Part shown: positions 19,143 to 30,769 of the stretch, piece after piece
Layout: every line of letters begins with the position of its first letter
Numbering within the stretch: position 1 is the first letter of the stretch
Origin: Pseudomonas mediterranea CFBP 5447
GTDB lineage: Bacteria > Pseudomonadota > Gammaproteobacteria > Pseudomonadales > Pseudomonadaceae
Direction of reading: 5' to 3'
Assembly (NCBI RefSeq): GCF_000774145.1
Contig: NZ_KN322983.1
Location: 62,001-126,000 of the forward strand
DNA length: 64,000 nt
Notes under the pieces: model-generated
What the model saw: the letters and a program-made list of their open reading frames with translations, nothing else
Databases searched by the model: none
Told to the model about the DNA's origin: nothing
Program-made: the position numbers and the translations under genes

Positions 19143-19775
19143 ATGTTGCCCCGCGCCGAACAGAAACAACAGACCCGAATTGCCCTGATGGACGCGGCCC
19201 GTCATCTGATGGAGTGCGGCCGGGGGTTCGGCAGCCTGAGCCTGCGCGAAGTGGCCAAGACGGCGGGCATTGTACCCACTGGTTTCTACCGGCACTTCGA
19301 CGACATGGATCAATTGGGCCTGGCGCTGGTCAGCGAAGTGGGCCAGACCTTCCGCGAAACCATCCGGCTGGTGCGTCACAACGAATTCGTCATGGGCGGC
19401 ATCATCGATGCGTCGGTGCGGATTTTCCTCGACGTGGTGCAAGCCAACCGATCGCAGTTCCTGTTCCTTGCCCGCGAACAGTACGGCGGCTCCCTGCCGG
19501 TACGCCAGGCCATTGCACAACTGCGCGAAGCCATCAGCTCGGACCTGGCCGCCGACCTGGCGTTGATGCCGAAACTGCAGCATCTGGAACTGGCCGGGCT
19601 GAGCGTGATGGCCGACCTCATCGTCAAGAGCGTGTTCGCCACCCTGCCCGACATCATCGACCCTCCCGTCGAAGCGCCCCCCGACCACCTCACGCCCCAG
19701 GCGAAGATCACCCAGCAACTGCGGTTTATCTTTATCGGCCTCAAGCATTGGCAAGGCTTGGGCAGCACCGAGTAA
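19143..19775 (+). CDS. desT: TetR family regulator, DesT-like
   Basis: A 210-residue TetR repressor. The N-terminal helix-turn-helix is visible (FGSLSLREVAKTAGIVPTGFYRHFDDMDQLG, residues ~25-58). The ligand domain matches my memory of DesT, the acyl-CoA-sensing repressor of the DesCB desaturase in P. aeruginosa (PA4890), which also lies just before ureE. The start at 19143 gives MLPRAEQKQQTRIALMDAA. The expected targets desC and desB are not beside it here, so it must act at a distance or have changed targets. The FabR family is the alternative assignment. Confidence 0.78.
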   Translation: MLPRAEQKQQTRIALMDAARHLMECGRGFGSLSLREVAKTAGIVPTGFYRHFDDMDQLGLALVSEVGQTFRETIRLVRHNEFVMGGIIDASVRIFLDVVQANRSQFLFLAREQYGGSLPVRQAIAQLREAISSDLAADLALMPKLQHLELAGLSVMADLIVKSVFATLPDIIDPPVEAPPDHLTPQAKITQQLRFIFIGLKHWQGLGSTE

Positions 19776-19781
19776 TCGCCC

Positions 19782-19871
19782 TGTGGAAGCGAGCCTGCTC
19801 GCGATGGCGGTAGATCAGACACATGGAAGTTGACTGAGCCGCCGCTATCGCGAGCAGGCTCGCTCCCACAG
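19782..19871. repeat. REP doublet between desT and ureE
   Basis: Inverted pair; the left copy carries GTGGAAGCGAGC, one substitution from the usual GTGGGAGCGAGC. Confidence 0.88.
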
Positions 19872-20033
19872 GTTCGTTGCACGCCATAAAACAGTGCAAA
19901 CACCTTGCTGCGTGCACCGGTTCGGAGCGCGCAGCAAGCTATCCCAAGCATCCCACGCCCATTTCCTACGCCATCTTCGATTGGCAAGCCCCTTGCTCTA
20001 AACACAGCACCGTTCATTGCTGGAAGCACTCCG

Positions 20034-20534
20034 ATGCTGGTGATTCATCGCAGAATCGACACTCAACCCCGCTGGGATGCGGAGCTTCGTCTGACTTTCG
20101 ATGCCCGCAGCAAAAGTCGCCTGCGCTGTTTCAGTGCCGAGGGCGAAGACGTGGGATTGTTTTTGGAGCGGGGTCAGCCGCCGCTTCATGACGGCGAATA
20201 CCTCCAGGCCGAAGACGGCCGTATCGTACGGGTCTGCGCCCGTCCCGAACAATTGCTGCACGTCACCTGCGCCAATGGCTTCGAGCTGACGCGCGCGGCC
20301 TATCATCTGGGCAATCGCCATGTGGCCCTGCAAGTGGGCGATGGCTGGTTGCGCCTGCTGGACGATTACGTGCTCAAGGCAATGCTCGAACAACTGGGCG
20401 CCAGCGTCGCCGCCATCGAAGCCCCTTTCCAACCCGAACATGGCGCCTATGGCGGCGGCCATCACCATTCGCGGCATGGCGAGGAAGACTTCAACTACGC
20501 ACCGCGCCTGCATCAGTTCGGCGTGCGCACATGA
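20034..20534 (+). CDS. ureE: Urease nickel metallochaperone UreE
   Basis: A 166-residue UreE, the dimeric protein that carries nickel to the UreDFG complex. The start MLVIHRRIDTQPRWDAEL, the text ANGFELTRAAYHLGNRHVALQVGDGWLRLLDDYVL near residues 80-115, and the histidine-containing tail HGAYGGGHHHSRHG near 140-153 are all typical. Its stop overlaps the ureF start by 4 bases. It opens the ureEFG-hupE unit. Confidence 0.96.
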   Translation: MLVIHRRIDTQPRWDAELRLTFDARSKSRLRCFSAEGEDVGLFLERGQPPLHDGEYLQAEDGRIVRVCARPEQLLHVTCANGFELTRAAYHLGNRHVALQVGDGWLRLLDDYVLKAMLEQLGASVAAIEAPFQPEHGAYGGGHHHSRHGEEDFNYAPRLHQFGVRT

Positions 20535-21205
20535 ACCCGGCCTGGGCGCTGTTGCGTCTGGCCAGCCCGCAGTTGCCCATCGGCGGCTACAGCTATTCCC
20601 AAGGGCTGGAGATGGCGGTGGATAACGGCCTGATCAACACAGCCGACGACGCGCGCCGATGGATCAGCGATCAATTGCTGTTGAACCTGGCACGCTTCGA
20701 AGCGCCCTTGTTGCTCGCCCATTGCACCGCCGCTGCGGCCGAGGATTGGGACGCCCTGGAGCAACACTGCGCAGCACACCGCGCCAGCCGGGAAACCCGC
20801 GAGCTGTACCAGGAGAGCCGACAGATGGGCTATTCGTTGCAGCAACTGCTCGGCGGCCTGCCGGAACTCGACGGGGCCGCCCGGCGCTTTCTCGAACAAC
20901 GCAGCGAACCCCACCTGGCCCTGGGCTGGGCCCTGGCCGCCCGCGCCTGGGACATCACTCCCCAGGACGCGCTCGCCGCGTGGCTGTGGAGCTGGTTGGA
21001 AAACCAACTGGCGGTGCTGATGAAAACCCTTCCCCTCGGCCAGCAAGCCGCCCAGCGCCTGACCAGCGAGCTGCTGCCGTTGCTGCAACAGGCCCAGCAC
21101 AACGCTTCGAACATCGACCCCGAACATTACGGCAGCGCCGCGTTTGGCCTGTCCCTGGCGTGTATGGCCCATGAGCGCCAGTACAGCCGTCTGTTCCGTT
21201 CCTAG
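20531..21205 (+). CDS. ureF: Urease accessory protein UreF
   Basis: A 224-residue all-helical protein that recruits UreG to the UreD-urease complex and gates its GTPase. The diagnostic start region [21 protein letters not shown] (residues ~7-27) and the later [10 protein letters not shown] near 99 are present. It overlaps ureE by 4 bases and ureG begins 10 bases later behind an AGGAG site, so the three form a tight operon. Confidence 0.96.
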   Translation: MNPAWALLRLASPQLPIGGYSYSQGLEMAVDNGLINTADDARRWISDQLLLNLARFEAPLLLAHCTAAAAEDWDALEQHCAAHRASRETRELYQESRQMGYSLQQLLGGLPELDGAARRFLEQRSEPHLALGWALAARAWDITPQDALAAWLWSWLENQLAVLMKTLPLGQQAAQRLTSELLPLLQQAQHNASNIDPEHYGSAAFGLSLACMAHERQYSRLFRS

Positions 21206-21215
21206 GAGACCAACA

Positions 21216-21830
21216 ATGAATACACAACCCCTGCGCGTCGGCATCGGCGGCCCGGTGGGCTCCGGCAAGACCGCCCTGACCCTGGCCCTGTGCCTGGCCC
21301 TGCGCGAGCGCTACAACCTGGCGGTGGTCACCAACGATATCTACACCCGCGAAGACGCCGACTTCCTGGTGCGCAACGAAGCCCTGGCGCCGGAACGGAT
21401 CATTGGCGTCGAAACCGGCGGCTGCCCGCACACGGCCATTCGCGAAGACGCCTCGATCAACCTCGAAGCGGTGGACCAGTTGAACCGGCGCTTCCCGGGG
21501 TTGGATCTGATCCTGGTGGAGTCCGGCGGCGACAACCTCTCGGCGACCTTCAGTCCGGAACTGTCGGACCTGACCCTTTACGTGATCGACGTATCGGCTG
21601 GGGACAAGTTGCCACGCAAGGGTGGGCCGGGTATCTGCAAGTCCGACTTGCTGGTGATCAATAAAATCGACCTGGCACCGCTGGTAGGCGCTTCCCTGGA
21701 GATGATGGACAGCGACACCCGGCGGATGCGCAACGGCAAGCCATTCGTCTTCAGCAATCAGAAAACCGGCCAGGGCCTGGACGAGATCATCGCGTTCATC
21801 GAGCGCCAGGGCCTGTTGACGGCCGCTTGA
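21216..21830 (+). CDS. ureG: Urease GTPase UreG
   Basis: A 204-residue SIMIBI-class GTPase that powers nickel insertion into urease. The P-loop [14 protein letters not shown] is at residues ~9-22, the nickel-binding CPH motif is in [15 protein letters not shown] near 67-80, the Walker B-like ESGGDNL is near 100, and NKID near 148 gives guanine specificity. Length is standard. It follows ureF by 10 bases and precedes the nickel-permease-like gene. Confidence 0.97.
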   Translation: MNTQPLRVGIGGPVGSGKTALTLALCLALRERYNLAVVTNDIYTREDADFLVRNEALAPERIIGVETGGCPHTAIREDASINLEAVDQLNRRFPGLDLILVESGGDNLSATFSPELSDLTLYVIDVSAGDKLPRKGGPGICKSDLLVINKIDLAPLVGASLEMMDSDTRRMRNGKPFVFSNQKTGQGLDEIIAFIERQGLLTAA

Positions 21831-21862
21831 TTTTTTCGACTTTTCAACAAGGAAGCTTCTTC

Positions 21863-22435
21863 ATGACATTCAAACGCATCCTCGGCGCCCTCGCCCTGCT
21901 GCTGGCCCCGGCCCTGGCCTTCGCCCACCCCGGCCATGGCGACAATGGTCTGATTGCCGGCCTCGGGCACCCCATCGGCGGCCTGGATCACCTGCTCGCC
22001 ATGCTCGCGGTCGGCTTGTGGGCGGCACAACAACAAGGCTCCGCACGCTGGGTGTTGCCCTGCACCTTCATCGGCACGATGCTGATCGGCGGCTTGTTCG
22101 GCTTCGCAGGCATGCAGTTGCCGGTATTGGAAAGCGGGATCGCCGCCTCGGTGCTGGCCCTGGGCCTGGCGGTGGCGCTGGCCGTGCGTCCGCCATTGAG
22201 CCTGGCGGTTGCCGCGACGGCATTGTTTGCGTTGTTCCATGGCGTAGCCCATGGACTGGAGCTGCCGGACATGTCGAGCCCCTGGGCGTACGCGGCCGGA
22301 TTCGTCGCGGCGACGGCGGCGTTGCATGGCGCAGGTTTCGCCCTGGTGCGCGTATTGCCGCGAGCGGCTGCGCCATTGGTGCGTCTGGCGGGGGCGGCTT
22401 CGGCGGGGGTTGGGGTCTGGTTGTTGGCAGGTTGA
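21863..22435 (+). CDS. HupE/UreJ family protein, probable nickel permease
   Basis: A 190-residue membrane protein with a cleavable-looking N-terminus (MTFKRILGALALLLAPALAFA), then HPGHGDNGLIAGLGHPIGGLDHLLAMLAVG, the HupE/UreJ signature HPxxGxDH, and about six transmembrane helices. A second conserved segment is ALFHGVAHGLELP near residue 128. HupE/UreJ proteins import nickel for hydrogenase or urease. No hydrogenase genes are present, so it most likely serves the urease. It begins 32 bases after ureG with an AAGGAAG site. Confidence 0.9.
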   Translation: MTFKRILGALALLLAPALAFAHPGHGDNGLIAGLGHPIGGLDHLLAMLAVGLWAAQQQGSARWVLPCTFIGTMLIGGLFGFAGMQLPVLESGIAASVLALGLAVALAVRPPLSLAVAATALFALFHGVAHGLELPDMSSPWAYAAGFVAATAALHGAGFALVRVLPRAAAPLVRLAGAASAGVGVWLLAG

Positions 22436-22458
22436 TTTTTCAGTGCCTGTAAGGGCCT

Positions 22459-22663
22459 CATCGCGAGCAGGCTCGCTCCCACAGTGGATGGGTGTACGCC
22501 GTCCATGTAGGAGCGAGCCTGCTCGCGATGACAGACTTGCAGGCGCTACCTATCTGAAGTCGGTCACTCTCCCACAGTGGATGGGTGTACGCCGTCTATG
22601 TGGGAGCGAGCCCGCTCGCGATGACAGACTTGCAGGCGCTACCTATCTGAAGTCAGTCACTCT
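22459..22663. repeat. REP cluster with 93-bp tandem duplication
   Basis: An outward-facing REP pair begins at 22459 (ATCGCGAGCAGGCTCGCTCC). The segment 22478-22570 (CCCACAGTGGATGG through TCACTCT) is then repeated at 22571-22663 with only a few substitutions, a 93-base period. Three REP units result. Confidence 0.9.
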
Positions 22664-22707
22664 GCTACCATGTCGCGCAATCGCCCCTGCCGTGACGACG
22701 TCCGCCC

Positions 22708-23841
22708 ATGCCCGATGCTTCCCGCCCCGCTCCTTCGCCTGAGTTGATCGCCCTGTTCGCAACAGTGCGCCAGCATTTCCACGAGGTGATCGTGCCCATG
22801 TGGCAAGGCCCGGGCTGGAACGCCGAGCTGGCGCTGCCCTACGAATCCCTGGATGCCACCCACACGCCGTTGCCGCCCCAACGCTACCGCGCGATGGCCT
22901 GCGCAAGACAGCTGTATGTGTTCGCCAGCCTGATCGGCGGAGTGACAGGGGCCGAAGAACGGGCCGCGGTGCTGTTCCGCTCGCTGCAGCGGCACTTCCA
23001 CGATGGCGAATACGGCGGCTGGTTCTACAGCATCGACCCGCAAGGCGCCCCGCTGGATACCGGCAAGGATCTCTATACCCACGCCTTCATCCTGTTCGCC
23101 TGCGCCCATTACTGGGACAAGGTTCGCGAGCCGCTGGTGGAATCGGTGCTCAACGCCGCCCTGGAAGTCATTGCCCGGCGCTTCGCCACCGGCGACGGTC
23201 TTTACGAGGCCAATCTCAAGCGCGATTGGTCGACGCTCGGATCCGGTCCGTTGCAAAATCCCTTGATGCACCTGGCCGAAGCCTTCCTCGCCACCCTCTC
23301 GGTCCGTGAGGACGCAACCGTTCGCCAGGCACTGCTGAGCCTGTGTGACGGGATGTCCAAGCGCTTCATTGAGCCGAAGCTGGGCGTGATGATGGAGAAG
23401 CCGCTCAAGGCTGTGGATAACTGGTACGAGCCGGGACACCAGTTCGAGTGGTATTTCCTGCTGGCCTCGTCGCCCCTGCTCCAAGGCGGCAAATTGCACA
23501 CCACCCTGGAGCGAAGCTTTGGCTATACCGAGCAACAGGGCGTGAACCCGCAGTCCGGTGCGGTGTGCGCCATGCTGGGCCTGGCGCCGGAGGCTGTCGC
23601 CCGCGACGCCACCCAACGCATCTGGGCCCAGGCCGAGTACCTGCGCGCCCTCACCCTGCGCCCGGGAAGCCAGGACGTGCTGCTGCGTCAGCTGCAGGCT
23701 CTGCAACAGCATTTCCTGCATGCCAAGGGCTGGAACGAATGCCTTGATGCCGACGGCCTCGTCAGTCGCCGGGACATGCCCTCGACCACGCCGTATCACT
23801 TGATGACCTGCTATCGCGGGTTGGCCGATTACCTGGGTTGA
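22708..23841 (+). CDS. AGE family epimerase/isomerase
   Basis: A 377-residue alpha/alpha-barrel protein of the N-acylglucosamine 2-epimerase (AGE) superfamily. Visible conserved text includes RYRAMACARQLYVFASL near residue 52, GGWFYSIDPQGAPLDTGKDLYTHAFILFACAHY near 103-136, RDWSTLGSGPLQNPLMHLAEAFL near 172, and WYEPGHQFEWYFLL near 238 with a candidate catalytic histidine. Relatives interconvert aldoses and ketoses such as mannose and fructose, or N-acyl sugars; the substrate cannot be read from sequence. No sugar-pathway neighbours help. Confidence 0.82.
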   Translation: MPDASRPAPSPELIALFATVRQHFHEVIVPMWQGPGWNAELALPYESLDATHTPLPPQRYRAMACARQLYVFASLIGGVTGAEERAAVLFRSLQRHFHDGEYGGWFYSIDPQGAPLDTGKDLYTHAFILFACAHYWDKVREPLVESVLNAALEVIARRFATGDGLYEANLKRDWSTLGSGPLQNPLMHLAEAFLATLSVREDATVRQALLSLCDGMSKRFIEPKLGVMMEKPLKAVDNWYEPGHQFEWYFLLASSPLLQGGKLHTTLERSFGYTEQQGVNPQSGAVCAMLGLAPEAVARDATQRIWAQAEYLRALTLRPGSQDVLLRQLQALQQHFLHAKGWNECLDADGLVSRRDMPSTTPYHLMTCYRGLADYLG

Positions 23842-23851
23842 CCGGTCGACT

Positions 23852-23918
23852 GCTATCGCGGGCAAGCCTTGCTCCCACAGTACTGAGCTTTCCGTGGGAG
23901 CAAGGCTTGCCCGCGATG
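23852..23918. repeat. REP doublet, short spacer
   Basis: CTATCGCGGGCAAGCCTTGC and GCAAGGCTTGCCCGCGATG face outward with a 14-base spacer between convergent genes. Confidence 0.88.
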
Positions 23919-23933
23919 AACGATAACGCGGTC

Positions 23934-25390
<1,457 letters not shown>

Positions 25391-25393
25391 CCC

Positions 25394-25484
25394 TGTGGGA
25401 GCGAGCCTGCTCGCGATAGCGGTGGGTCAGGCCCGTGGATGCTGACAGGTTTATCGCTATCGCGAGCAGGCTCGCTCCCACAGG
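25394..25484. repeat. REP doublet downstream of livF
   Basis: Inverted GTGGGAGCGAGCCTGCTCGC pair with the usual GGTGGGTCA...CTGACAGG-type spacer. Confidence 0.9.
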
Positions 25485-25501
25485 GGGTGGTGGGTTCTGA
25501 A

Positions 25502-25543
25502 GGCAATAAAAAACCGGCGATCACTCGCCGGTTTTTTATTGCC
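25502..25543 (-). terminator. Rho-independent terminator of livKHMGF
   Basis: GGCAATAAAAAACCGGCGA / TCGCCGGTTTTTTATTGCC around a short loop; a T run on either strand makes it potentially bidirectional. It ends 10 bases before the livF stop. Confidence 0.93.
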
Positions 25544-25552
25544 TTATCGGCG

Positions 25553-26269
25553 TCAGTGCCCGCCCAGATACGCGTTGCGCACTTCTTCGTTGGCAAGCAG
25601 CTCCTTGCCGGTGCCGGTCAGGCGGATTTCGCCGTTGACCATCACGTAGGCCCGGTCCGACAACCTGAGGGCGTGGTTGGCGTTCTGTTCCACCAGGAAG
25701 ATGGTCATCCCGGTGGACGCCAATTCCCGCAGGGTGGCGAAGATCTGCTTCACCACGATCGGCGCCAGCCCCAGGCTCGGCTCATCGAGCAACAACAACT
25801 TCGGCCGGCTCATCAATGCCCGGGCGATGGCGAGCATCTGCTGCTCGCCGCCGGACATGGTCATGGCCCGCTGGTTGCGTCGCTCCTTGAGTCGCGGGAA
25901 CAGCTCGAACATGCGCTGCATGTCTTCACTGGCATGCTTGTCACCGATGGGGATGGTGCCCATCAGCAGGTTTTCCTCGACGGTCATGTCGGGGAACACC
26001 CGCCGCCCTTCCGGCGACTGCGCAATGCCGTTGGACGCGATGTAGTGGGACGACTTGTGGGTGATGTCCACACCCTGGTAGATGATCTGCCCGCTGGCCG
26101 CGCGCGGCTGGCCGAAGATCGACATCAGCAGCGTGGACTTGCCGGCACCGTTGGAGCCGATCAGGCTAACGGTCTCGCCTTCGCCAATGTGCATCGAGAC
26201 TTTCTTCAGGGCCTGGATCGGCCCGTAGAACACGTCCAGTTCCTTGAGTTCGAGGATCGGTCCACTCAT
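25553..26269 (-). CDS. livF: Branched-chain amino acid ABC transporter ATPase LivF
   Basis: A 238-residue ATPase subunit of the high-affinity leucine/isoleucine/valine importer (BraG in P. aeruginosa). Walker A is GSNGAGKST near residue 38, the signature MSGGEQQMLAIARAL near 138, and Walker B LLLLDEPSLGLAP near 158. The N-terminus ILELKELDVFYGPIQALKKVSM is typical LivF. The start overlaps the livG stop by 4 bases. It is the last gene of the operon. Confidence 0.95.
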   Translation of the reverse strand: MSGPILELKELDVFYGPIQALKKVSMHIGEGETVSLIGSNGAGKSTLLMSIFGQPRAASGQIIYQGVDITHKSSHYIASNGIAQSPEGRRVFPDMTVEENLLMGTIPIGDKHASEDMQRMFELFPRLKERRNQRAMTMSGGEQQMLAIARALMSRPKLLLLDEPSLGLAPIVVKQIFATLRELASTGMTIFLVEQNANHALRLSDRAYVMVNGEIRLTGTGKELLANEEVRNAYLGGH

Positions 26270-27138
26270 ACCAGTTCCTCTTCATCGGCACCCAGGTAGG
26301 CCGCGATCACCTTCGGATCGTTGCGAATCGCCTCCGGACCGCCCTCGGCGATCACGTTGCCGTGGTCCAGCACCACGATGTGGTCGGAAATGCTCATTAC
26401 CATGCCCATGTCGTGTTCGATCAGCACCACGGTCAGATCGTGCTCGTCGCGCAGCAGCCGGATCATCGCGCTCAGCGCTTCGGTTTCCTGAGGGTTGAGG
26501 CCCGCGGCCGGTTCGTCGAGGCAGATGACCTGCGGACGGGTGCACATGGCCCGGGCAATTTCCAGGCGGCGCTGCTGACCGTAGGAAAGCTCACCCGCCA
26601 GGCGGTTGGCGCAATCCACCAGGTCCACCACTTCGAGCCAGTAGAAAGCGTGGTCCAGCGCGTCGCTTTCGGCCTTGCGATAGCCCTTGGTGTTGAGGAT
26701 GCCGGCCACCAGGCTGCGGTTGACCCACATGTGCTGGGCCACCAGCAGGTTTTCCAGCACCGACATTTCCCGGAACAGGCGGATGTTCTGGAAGGTACGC
26801 GCCAGGCCGGCACGGTTCACCAGGTGGGTACCGCCGAACATCTTGTAGTACAGGCGGCTGGCAAAGGATTTCGGCGAGACGAAATCGCTGGGACGAAACG
26901 CTTCGCCCAGCAGCTTGATGACGTTGGTCCGCTCGCCGCGCACGTTGAGCTCGATCTTGCCGCCCGAGGCCTTGTAGAAACCGGTCAGGCAGTTGAACAC
27001 CGTGGTCTTGCCCGCGCCATTGGGGCCGATCAGGGCGAAGATCGAGTTGCGCTTGACCTGCAGGCTGACGTCGCTGAGGGCCTTGATGCCACCGAATTGC
27101 ATCATCAGGTTTTCGACTGAGAGTACGACTTCGCTCAT
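26266..27138 (-). CDS. livG: Branched-chain amino acid ABC transporter ATPase LivG
   Basis: A 290-residue ATPase subunit (BraF in P. aeruginosa). Walker A is GPNGAGKTT near residue 38, followed by the LivG-specific insertion (residues ~50-95), LARTFQNIRLFREMSVLENL near 109, the signature LSYGQQRRLEIARAM near 180, and Walker B ICLDEPAAGLNPQE. It overlaps livM and livF by 4 bases each, so the three are coupled. Confidence 0.95.
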   Translation of the reverse strand: MSEVVLSVENLMMQFGGIKALSDVSLQVKRNSIFALIGPNGAGKTTVFNCLTGFYKASGGKIELNVRGERTNVIKLLGEAFRPSDFVSPKSFASRLYYKMFGGTHLVNRAGLARTFQNIRLFREMSVLENLLVAQHMWVNRSLVAGILNTKGYRKAESDALDHAFYWLEVVDLVDCANRLAGELSYGQQRRLEIARAMCTRPQVICLDEPAAGLNPQETEALSAMIRLLRDEHDLTVVLIEHDMGMVMSISDHIVVLDHGNVIAEGGPEAIRNDPKVIAAYLGADEEELV

Positions 27139-28415
27139 GGCGCTACTCCTTTACGCGGCGTCACACCGGTACGGCTGATGCGGATCAGGCCGCGAGGTCG
27201 CCAGATCATCATCAACACCATCAATACGCCGAACAGCAGCACGCGGTATTCGGAGAAACTGCGCAGCAGTTCCGGCGCCACGGTGAGCACGAATGCCGCG
27301 ATCACCACGCCCACGGTCGAGCCCATGCCGCCCAGGACCACGATCGCCAGGATCAGCGCCGACTCGAAGAAGGTGAACGACGACGGGTTGACGAACCCCT
27401 GGTAGCTGGCGAAGAACACCCCGGCCAGACCGGCCGTGGAGGCACCGATGGTGAACGCCGAAAGCTTGACCAGCACGTGGTTCAGGCCCATGGAACGGCA
27501 GGCGATCTCGTCTTCGCGCAAGGCTTCCCAGGCGCGGCCGACCGGCATGCGTGTCAGGCGATGCTTGATGTAGAGCACCAGCAGCACAACGATGAACAAC
27601 ACGATGTAGATGAACAGGAATTTCAGGTTCGGGTTGTAGTCGATGCCGAAGAACTCGTGGAACGGCACCCCTCCTTCCTTGGCCTTGCGGCCGAACTCCA
27701 GGCCGAGAAAGGTCGGCGACGGCACGGGCATGCCATTCGGCCCGCCAGTGAACGACAGCCAGTTATTGAGCACCAGCCGGATGATTTCGCCGAAGCCCAG
27801 GGTCACGATCGCCAGGTAGTCACCGTGCATTCGCAACACAGGGAAACCCAATATGCATCCTGCCATCGCCGCCGCGATTGCCGCCAGCGGCAGCACGGTC
27901 CAGAACCCCAGCCCCAGGTACTGGTAACCCAGCGCCAGGCCATAGGCGCCGATGGCATAGAACGCCACGTAACCCAGGTCGAGCAGGCCCGCCAGGCCGA
28001 CCACGATGTTCAGGCCCAGGCCGAGCAACACGTAGATCAGCCCGAGGATGACCACGGTGAGCACGTACTTGTTGGCGAAAAACGGAAAGACGATGGCAAT
28101 CACGATCAACGCCGGGATGATCCAGCGCAGGCGCGACTTGTAGTCCGGTGGCAGGACGTGCACGCCGGAACCGGGGCTTTCGAAACCCTGAAGTACCTTC
28201 AGGCCCTTGGGCGTTTGCAGGAACAGGCTCAAGGCGAAACGCCCGATCATCACGATCCCCACCAGCCAGCCGACACGGGCCGGTTGCAGGTTGAAGCTGT
28301 AGCCTTCGAGCACCACGCCGACAATCGGCCCGAACACGATCAGCGAGATCAGGCCCGCCAGGATCGCGTCGATGACGCTCTGTTTGATATCCATCGGTTT
28401 ATTGGCAGCAGACAT
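27135..28415 (-). CDS. livM: Branched-chain amino acid ABC transporter permease LivM
   Basis: A 426-residue permease (BraE in P. aeruginosa) starting MSAANKPMDIKQSVIDAILAG at 28415. The frame is open further upstream into livH, but that extension is spurious. About ten hydrophobic helices are visible, with YVLLGLGLNIVVGLAGLLDLGYVAFYAIGAYG near residues 130-160 and the EAA-like loop REDEIACRSMGLNHVLVKLSAF near 330. It begins 3 bases after the livH stop. Confidence 0.95.
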   Translation of the reverse strand: MSAANKPMDIKQSVIDAILAGLISLIVFGPIVGVVLEGYSFNLQPARVGWLVGIVMIGRFALSLFLQTPKGLKVLQGFESPGSGVHVLPPDYKSRLRWIIPALIVIAIVFPFFANKYVLTVVILGLIYVLLGLGLNIVVGLAGLLDLGYVAFYAIGAYGLALGYQYLGLGFWTVLPLAAIAAAMAGCILGFPVLRMHGDYLAIVTLGFGEIIRLVLNNWLSFTGGPNGMPVPSPTFLGLEFGRKAKEGGVPFHEFFGIDYNPNLKFLFIYIVLFIVVLLVLYIKHRLTRMPVGRAWEALREDEIACRSMGLNHVLVKLSAFTIGASTAGLAGVFFASYQGFVNPSSFTFFESALILAIVVLGGMGSTVGVVIAAFVLTVAPELLRSFSEYRVLLFGVLMVLMMIWRPRGLIRISRTGVTPRKGVAP

Positions 28416-28417
28416 AC

Positions 28418-29332
<915 letters not shown>

Positions 29333-29468
29333 AACGCAATCTCACGCATTTGAAAGACTGCACGCACACCGCAGCGACGGACCGGGGTTCAGCCGCCGAG
29401 GCTACACGATGGGCGCACAGCTTTCGGGAGAAAAGACAGGTGGGTCTTGGCCCGGGAAGGGTGATCGT

Positions 29469-29557
29469 GACGAGGGAGCTTGCTCCCGCTGGACTGCGCA
29501 GCAGTCCTGTTTTCAGGGCCGCTACGCGCCCCAGCGGGAGCAAGCTCCCTCGCCACA
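29469..29557. repeat. GAGGGAGCTTGCTCCC-type palindrome between livK and livH
   Basis: ACGAGGGAGCTTGCTCCCGC and GCGGGAGCAAGCTCCCTCGC flank an inner GGACTGCGCAGCAGTCC hairpin. It belongs to a second repeat class also seen at 63858. Placed inside the operon, it may explain higher expression of the binding protein than of the permeases. Confidence 0.85.
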
Positions 29558-29575
29558 AGCCGTTATCCCTTCAAA

Positions 29576-30712
29576 TCACTTCTGTTTTTCCAACTGATGG
29601 TATTTGCCGTCCTTGTCCCACTGGTAGACCACGTAGTCGGAGATCTTCAGGTCGCCCTTCTTGTCCCACTCCTTCTTGCCCATCACGGTCTGGACCGGGT
29701 TGGCCTTGAGCCATTCGGCGGCAGCGTCGGTCTTGTTCGACTTGGCACCGTTGAAAGCGGCAGCCAGGGTCTGGACGGAAGCGTAGGCATACAGGGTGTA
29801 GCCTTCAGGCTCGGTGCCCTTGGCACGGAATGCGTCTACCACGGACTTGCTGTCCGGCAGCAGGCGTGGGTCGGCACCGAAGGTCATGTACACGCCATCG
29901 ACGTATTGCGCGCCGCCGGCGGTGGTCACCAGTTCATCGGTCACGATGCCGTCGTCGGACATGAATTTCACGTCCTTGAGGCCTTGTTCACGCAGTTGGC
30001 GAACCAGCGGGCCGGCTTCCGGGTGCAGGCCACCGAAGTAGACCACGTCGGCACCGGCCGCGCGGATCTTGGTGACCACGGCGCTGAAGTCTTTCTCGCC
30101 GCGGGTCAGGCCTTCGTACAGCACCGGGGTCACGCCGCGCTTGGCCAACTGGGCCTTGGTGGCATCCGCCAGGCCTTGGCCGTAGGTGTCCTTGTCATGC
30201 AGTACCACGACTTTCTTGCCCTTGAGCACGTCGACGATGTAGTCGCCGGCGACAACGCCCTGCTGGTCGTCACGACCGCACATACGGAACATCGCGTTCA
30301 GGCCGCGCTCGGTGACAGCCGGGTTGGTGGAACCTGGGGTGATGGCCATGATGTCGGCGTCACCATAGACTTCGGAAGCCGGGATGGTCGACGAAGAACA
30401 GAAGTGACCGACCACGGCGTTCACCTTGTCCTGGTCGACAAAGCGGTTGGCCACGGCCACGGCCTGCTTCGGCTCGCACGCGTCGTCGCCTTTCACCAGG
30501 ACGATCTTCTCGCCGTTCACGCCGCCCTTGGCGTTGATTTCGTCCGCTGCCGCCTGCGCCCCTTTCATGTACTGCTCGCCGAATGCTGCGTTGGCGCCAG
30601 TCATGGGACCCGCTACACCGATCTTGAAGTCTGCATGGGCAAACGCGGAAACACCCATTGCCGCTGTAACGGCAAGGGCCAGAAAGCCTTTCTTGTAAAA
30701 CGTCTGGGACAT
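29576..30712 (-). CDS. livK: Branched-chain amino acid-binding protein LivK
   Basis: A 378-residue periplasmic binding protein (BraC in P. aeruginosa). The signal peptide is MSQTFYKKGFLALAVTAAMGVSAFAHA, and the mature form starts DFKIGVAGPMTGANAAFGEQYMKGA. Leu/Ile/Val-binding fold text follows (SSSTIPASEVYGDADI, VAGDYIVDVLKGKKVVVLHDKDTYGQGLAD). The start at 30712 is preceded by GGAG; the frame upstream to 30757 is not used. It heads the livKHMGF operon and has a sigma-54 promoter. Confidence 0.96.
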   Translation of the reverse strand: MSQTFYKKGFLALAVTAAMGVSAFAHADFKIGVAGPMTGANAAFGEQYMKGAQAAADEINAKGGVNGEKIVLVKGDDACEPKQAVAVANRFVDQDKVNAVVGHFCSSSTIPASEVYGDADIMAITPGSTNPAVTERGLNAMFRMCGRDDQQGVVAGDYIVDVLKGKKVVVLHDKDTYGQGLADATKAQLAKRGVTPVLYEGLTRGEKDFSAVVTKIRAAGADVVYFGGLHPEAGPLVRQLREQGLKDVKFMSDDGIVTDELVTTAGGAQYVDGVYMTFGADPRLLPDSKSVVDAFRAKGTEPEGYTLYAYASVQTLAAAFNGAKSNKTDAAAEWLKANPVQTVMGKKEWDKKGDLKISDYVVYQWDKDGKYHQLEKQK

Positions 30713-30769
30713 GAGGTGGTGCTCCAAGGTTTTTTTTAGTTGGCACTGCGACTTCACTGAAAAGCTCAG

